Positions 62,126 to 64,000 of a DNA stretch of 64,000 nucleotides are shown here, piece after piece. The translations under genes were made by a program, and so were the position numbers. The notes beneath the pieces were generated by a model. The model made no database searches. It was not told the origin of the DNA and worked only from the letters and a program-made list of their open reading frames with translations. Every line of letters starts with the position of its first letter. The stretch's first letter is position 1. The stretch covers positions 558,001 to 622,000 of the forward strand of contig NZ_NEVM01000005.1 of NCBI RefSeq assembly GCF_002261225.1. Reading direction: 5' to 3'. The DNA comes from Bordetella genomosp. 10 (GTDB lineage: Bacteria; Pseudomonadota; Gammaproteobacteria; Burkholderiales; Burkholderiaceae_B).

Positions 62126-63544
62126 ATGCTCTCGCCGGCGCCCCCTACCCGTCCACATCGTTCCTTCATGGCCCTCGTCGGGCTGGTCTGCGCCCTGCTT
62201 AATGGCGGCGCTTTCCTTATCCTGGCGGGCGTGCACGGCATCGATTCGCCGGTATTCCTCAGTTGGGTGCCGGCCATCCTGGCGGCCAGCGCGTTCTACG
62301 TCTACTCGCGTTTCACGCTGCTGATCAGCGCGCGCAACATGTGGTGGATGCTGGGCCGCGGGATCATGCGCTGGTTCAACGTGCTCTTCCTCGGCGTGGC
62401 CGCTCTCTTCTTCCTGCCCCGCGCCCATACCGATCCAAACTGGCTGCGCATGTTGACGCTGCAATGGGCCGCGGTGGCGCTGCCCTTGCAAGTGCTGGGC
62501 CTGTTCTGCCTGCGGCGCGTGGCCTATCGCATCAACAACTCGCCGGCGAGCCGGCGTTCCGCCGTGTTCTTCGGCATGGGCCCCGAGGCCCGCAAACTGG
62601 CCATGCGCTTGCAGCGTTCGCCCATCCTGGGCATTTACGTGGCGGGCTATTACGCGGATGAACCGGTGGCGCCGTGCGACGGCGAATCGTCCGTGCCCAA
62701 ATACCTGGGCCGCTATCCCGACGCGATTTCGCACATCGAAGCGGGCGAATTCGGCATGGCTTTCGTGACGCTGGACGACGAGAAGGAAAAGCCGATGACC
62801 GCCGAACTGATGAGCCGGCTCTACGACTCCACGTCGGCCATCTACCTGATGCCAGAGTCGCCGTTCCTGGACGAACTCACCGCCACCAGCGCGGATATAG
62901 CGGGCGTGCCCTTGCTGGCGCTGCACGAGACCCATATGGTGGGCCTGTCGCGCAGCATCAAGCGGGCCATGGACCTGGTGCTCGGCGGCGCAATGATCGT
63001 GCTGCTATCGCCCGTCATGCTGACCGCGGCGATCGCCATCAAGCTGGACTCGCCGGGGCCCGTGATCTTTCGCCAGAAGCGCTATGGCGAACGCGGACGG
63101 CCCATCACGGTGTTCAAGTTCCGCTCCATGACCGCCAGCGCGGGCAAGGAAGCCGACGGCTCCCTGCGCCAGGCGCAAGTGGGCGACAGGCGCGTGACCC
63201 GTGTCGGCCGCTTCCTGCGCAAGACCTCGCTGGATGAATTGCCGCAGCTCTTCAACGTGATAATGGGCACCATGAGCCTGGTCGGGCCGCGCCCGCATGC
63301 CGCCGAGCACAACGAACTGTACCGTCGAATGATCCGCGGCTATATGCTCCGCCACAGCGTCAAGCCGGGCATCACCGGCTGGGCGCAGATACACGGCCTG
63401 CGCGGCGAAACCGATACCCCTGAAAAGATGCAGCGCCGGGTGAAATACGACCGCTACTACATCGCCAACTGGTCGCTGCAGTTGGACCTGAAGATCCTGG
63501 CCCGCACGGTACTGGTGATTCTCTGGGATCGCAACGCGTATTGA
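62126..63544 (+). CDS. Undecaprenyl-phosphate sugar phosphotransferase (WcaJ-like)
   Basis: A 472-residue priming enzyme that transfers a sugar-1-phosphate to the lipid carrier. Four N-terminal helices (to about residue 130), a CoA-binding-like middle domain (AVFFGMGPEARKLAMRL), then the bacterial sugar transferase domain with KRAMDLVLGGAMI, VFKFRSM, KTSLDELPQLFNV, GPRPH and PGITGWAQIHGLRGET. The full five-helix polyisoprenyl-phosphate hexose-1-phosphate transferase layout suggests glucose or galactose priming. Starts the polysaccharide repeat. Confidence 0.93.
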   Translation: MLSPAPPTRPHRSFMALVGLVCALLNGGAFLILAGVHGIDSPVFLSWVPAILAASAFYVYSRFTLLISARNMWWMLGRGIMRWFNVLFLGVAALFFLPRAHTDPNWLRMLTLQWAAVALPLQVLGLFCLRRVAYRINNSPASRRSAVFFGMGPEARKLAMRLQRSPILGIYVAGYYADEPVAPCDGESSVPKYLGRYPDAISHIEAGEFGMAFVTLDDEKEKPMTAELMSRLYDSTSAIYLMPESPFLDELTATSADIAGVPLLALHETHMVGLSRSIKRAMDLVLGGAMIVLLSPVMLTAAIAIKLDSPGPVIFRQKRYGERGRPITVFKFRSMTASAGKEADGSLRQAQVGDRRVTRVGRFLRKTSLDELPQLFNVIMGTMSLVGPRPHAAEHNELYRRMIRGYMLRHSVKPGITGWAQIHGLRGETDTPEKMQRRVKYDRYYIANWSLQLDLKILARTVLVILWDRNAY

Positions 63545-63566
63545 CCGGGCGACGGATGACGCTCGC

Positions 63567-64000
63567 TCACGGCTCCTCGTTGATCGGGTCGCACATGGCC
63601 AGGTCCGGGCGGCGCCACAAGCAGTCGGCCGGCTGCATCATCTTGCGCAGGCTCTCCTTCTGGCGGCTGCCGAAGGTGTATTCGAAGCCGATCCGCACGA
63701 AATTCTGGTTATAGCTGTCCTGGGTGCTGTTGCCCCGCTGGCGGTCATGGTACACGTCCATGATCCAGCGCAGATTTTCCGTATGCTGCCATTGCAACCG
63801 CGCGCCCAGGCGCCAGATCTGCAAGACCTCTCCATCGCCCCCCGTGAAGGCGGTATTGCGCTGCCGGCTGTGCTCGATGCCGAGGCTCAGCGCGGTTTTC
63901 ACCGTGGGACGCCAGGTGAAGGCGGCCAGGCCGCCCGTCTGCACGGAATACAGGACGGTGGGGTCATCGTCATAGGCATAGGGCCGCCGCCAGAGGTGCA
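63567..64000 (-). CDS. Outer-membrane beta-barrel protein of the polysaccharide locus, C-terminal part
   Basis: The frame is open from 63567 to the right edge and is therefore 5'-truncated. The visible 144 residues show alternating beta strands (AAFTWRPTVKTALSLGIEHSR, LQIWRLGARLQWQHTENLRWIMDVYHDRQ, NFVRIGFEYTFG), the pattern of a barrel ending in an aromatic residue. It resembles outer-membrane proteins that accompany exopolysaccharide operons. A hydrophilic tail of about 35 residues follows the last strand. It converges with the sugar transferase gene (22 bp gap). Confidence 0.65.
   Translation of the reverse strand, partial: HLWRRPYAYDDDPTVLYSVQTGGLAAFTWRPTVKTALSLGIEHSRQRNTAFTGGDGEVLQIWRLGARLQWQHTENLRWIMDVYHDRQRGNSTQDSYNQNFVRIGFEYTFGSRQKESLRKMMQPADCLWRRPDLAMCDPINEEP

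Overview
The window looks like chromosomal DNA of a high-GC betaproteobacterium of the family Alcaligenaceae, most like Bordetella or Achromobacter. The evidence is the recX-recA, sucC-sucD and TerC neighbourhood, several Bug/TctC-type substrate-binding proteins, and uniform GC-rich codon use. This placement is inferred from gene content and protein character; no database comparison was possible. I found no tRNA or rRNA gene, no CRISPR array, no prophage and no transposase.

Layout. 0-10 kb is core: two tandem TerC-family membrane proteins, sucD/sucC with a DUF2889 gene, metE with divergent metR, and recX/recA with a LexA-controlled promoter. 9.9-14 kb holds a TctD/TctE-like two-component pair followed by an MHS-family transporter with an unusual extracytoplasmic insert. 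On the minus strand after it lies a probable structured RNA, possibly 6S. 14.2-23.5 kb carries a DUF3185 protein, rdgC, an Att-like ABC exporter set (ATPase, FtsX-like permease, CrtC/AttH-like lipoprotein), an aspartate carbamoyltransferase-like protein with an extra N-terminal domain, and a divergent MFS/TetR pair. 23.6-32.6 kb is a patch of small lipoproteins, proline-rich orphan proteins, two flavoproteins and a MocR regulator. 32.6-38.4 kb has a YddG-like exporter, a degenerate-GGDEF/intact-EAL protein, a MarR-MFS efflux operon and an Lrp regulator. 38.4-42.6 kb is an IclR-controlled catabolic set (HpaI-type aldolase, aldehyde dehydrogenase, convergent ornithine cyclodeaminase). 43-46.7 kb has a D,D-carboxypeptidase, small proteins, a flavin reductase remnant and a TctC-like protein.

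The most interesting region is 47.08-57.60 kb. Nine genes lie on the plus strand with gaps of 40 bp or less. They are a VOC protein, a DUF2817/M14-like zinc hydrolase, a medium-chain dehydrogenase, a complete peptide-type ABC importer (binding protein, two permeases, fused double ATPase), an acyl-CoA synthetase and a short-chain dehydrogenase. Together they read as one uptake-and-catabolism operon for an amide- or peptide-like conjugate whose released acid is activated to a CoA thioester. Downstream lie a convergent tctC-hydrolase pair and its divergent LysR regulator.

60.4-64 kb is the edge of an exopolysaccharide locus: an AT-rich promoter, manC, a polyprenyl-phosphate sugar transferase, and the C-terminal part of an outer-membrane beta-barrel protein on the opposite strand that runs off the window.

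Several regulators sit beside sequence dyads that could be their operators (MetR, LexA, TetR, MarR, IclR, MocR). These are read directly from the sequence; binding is inferred.
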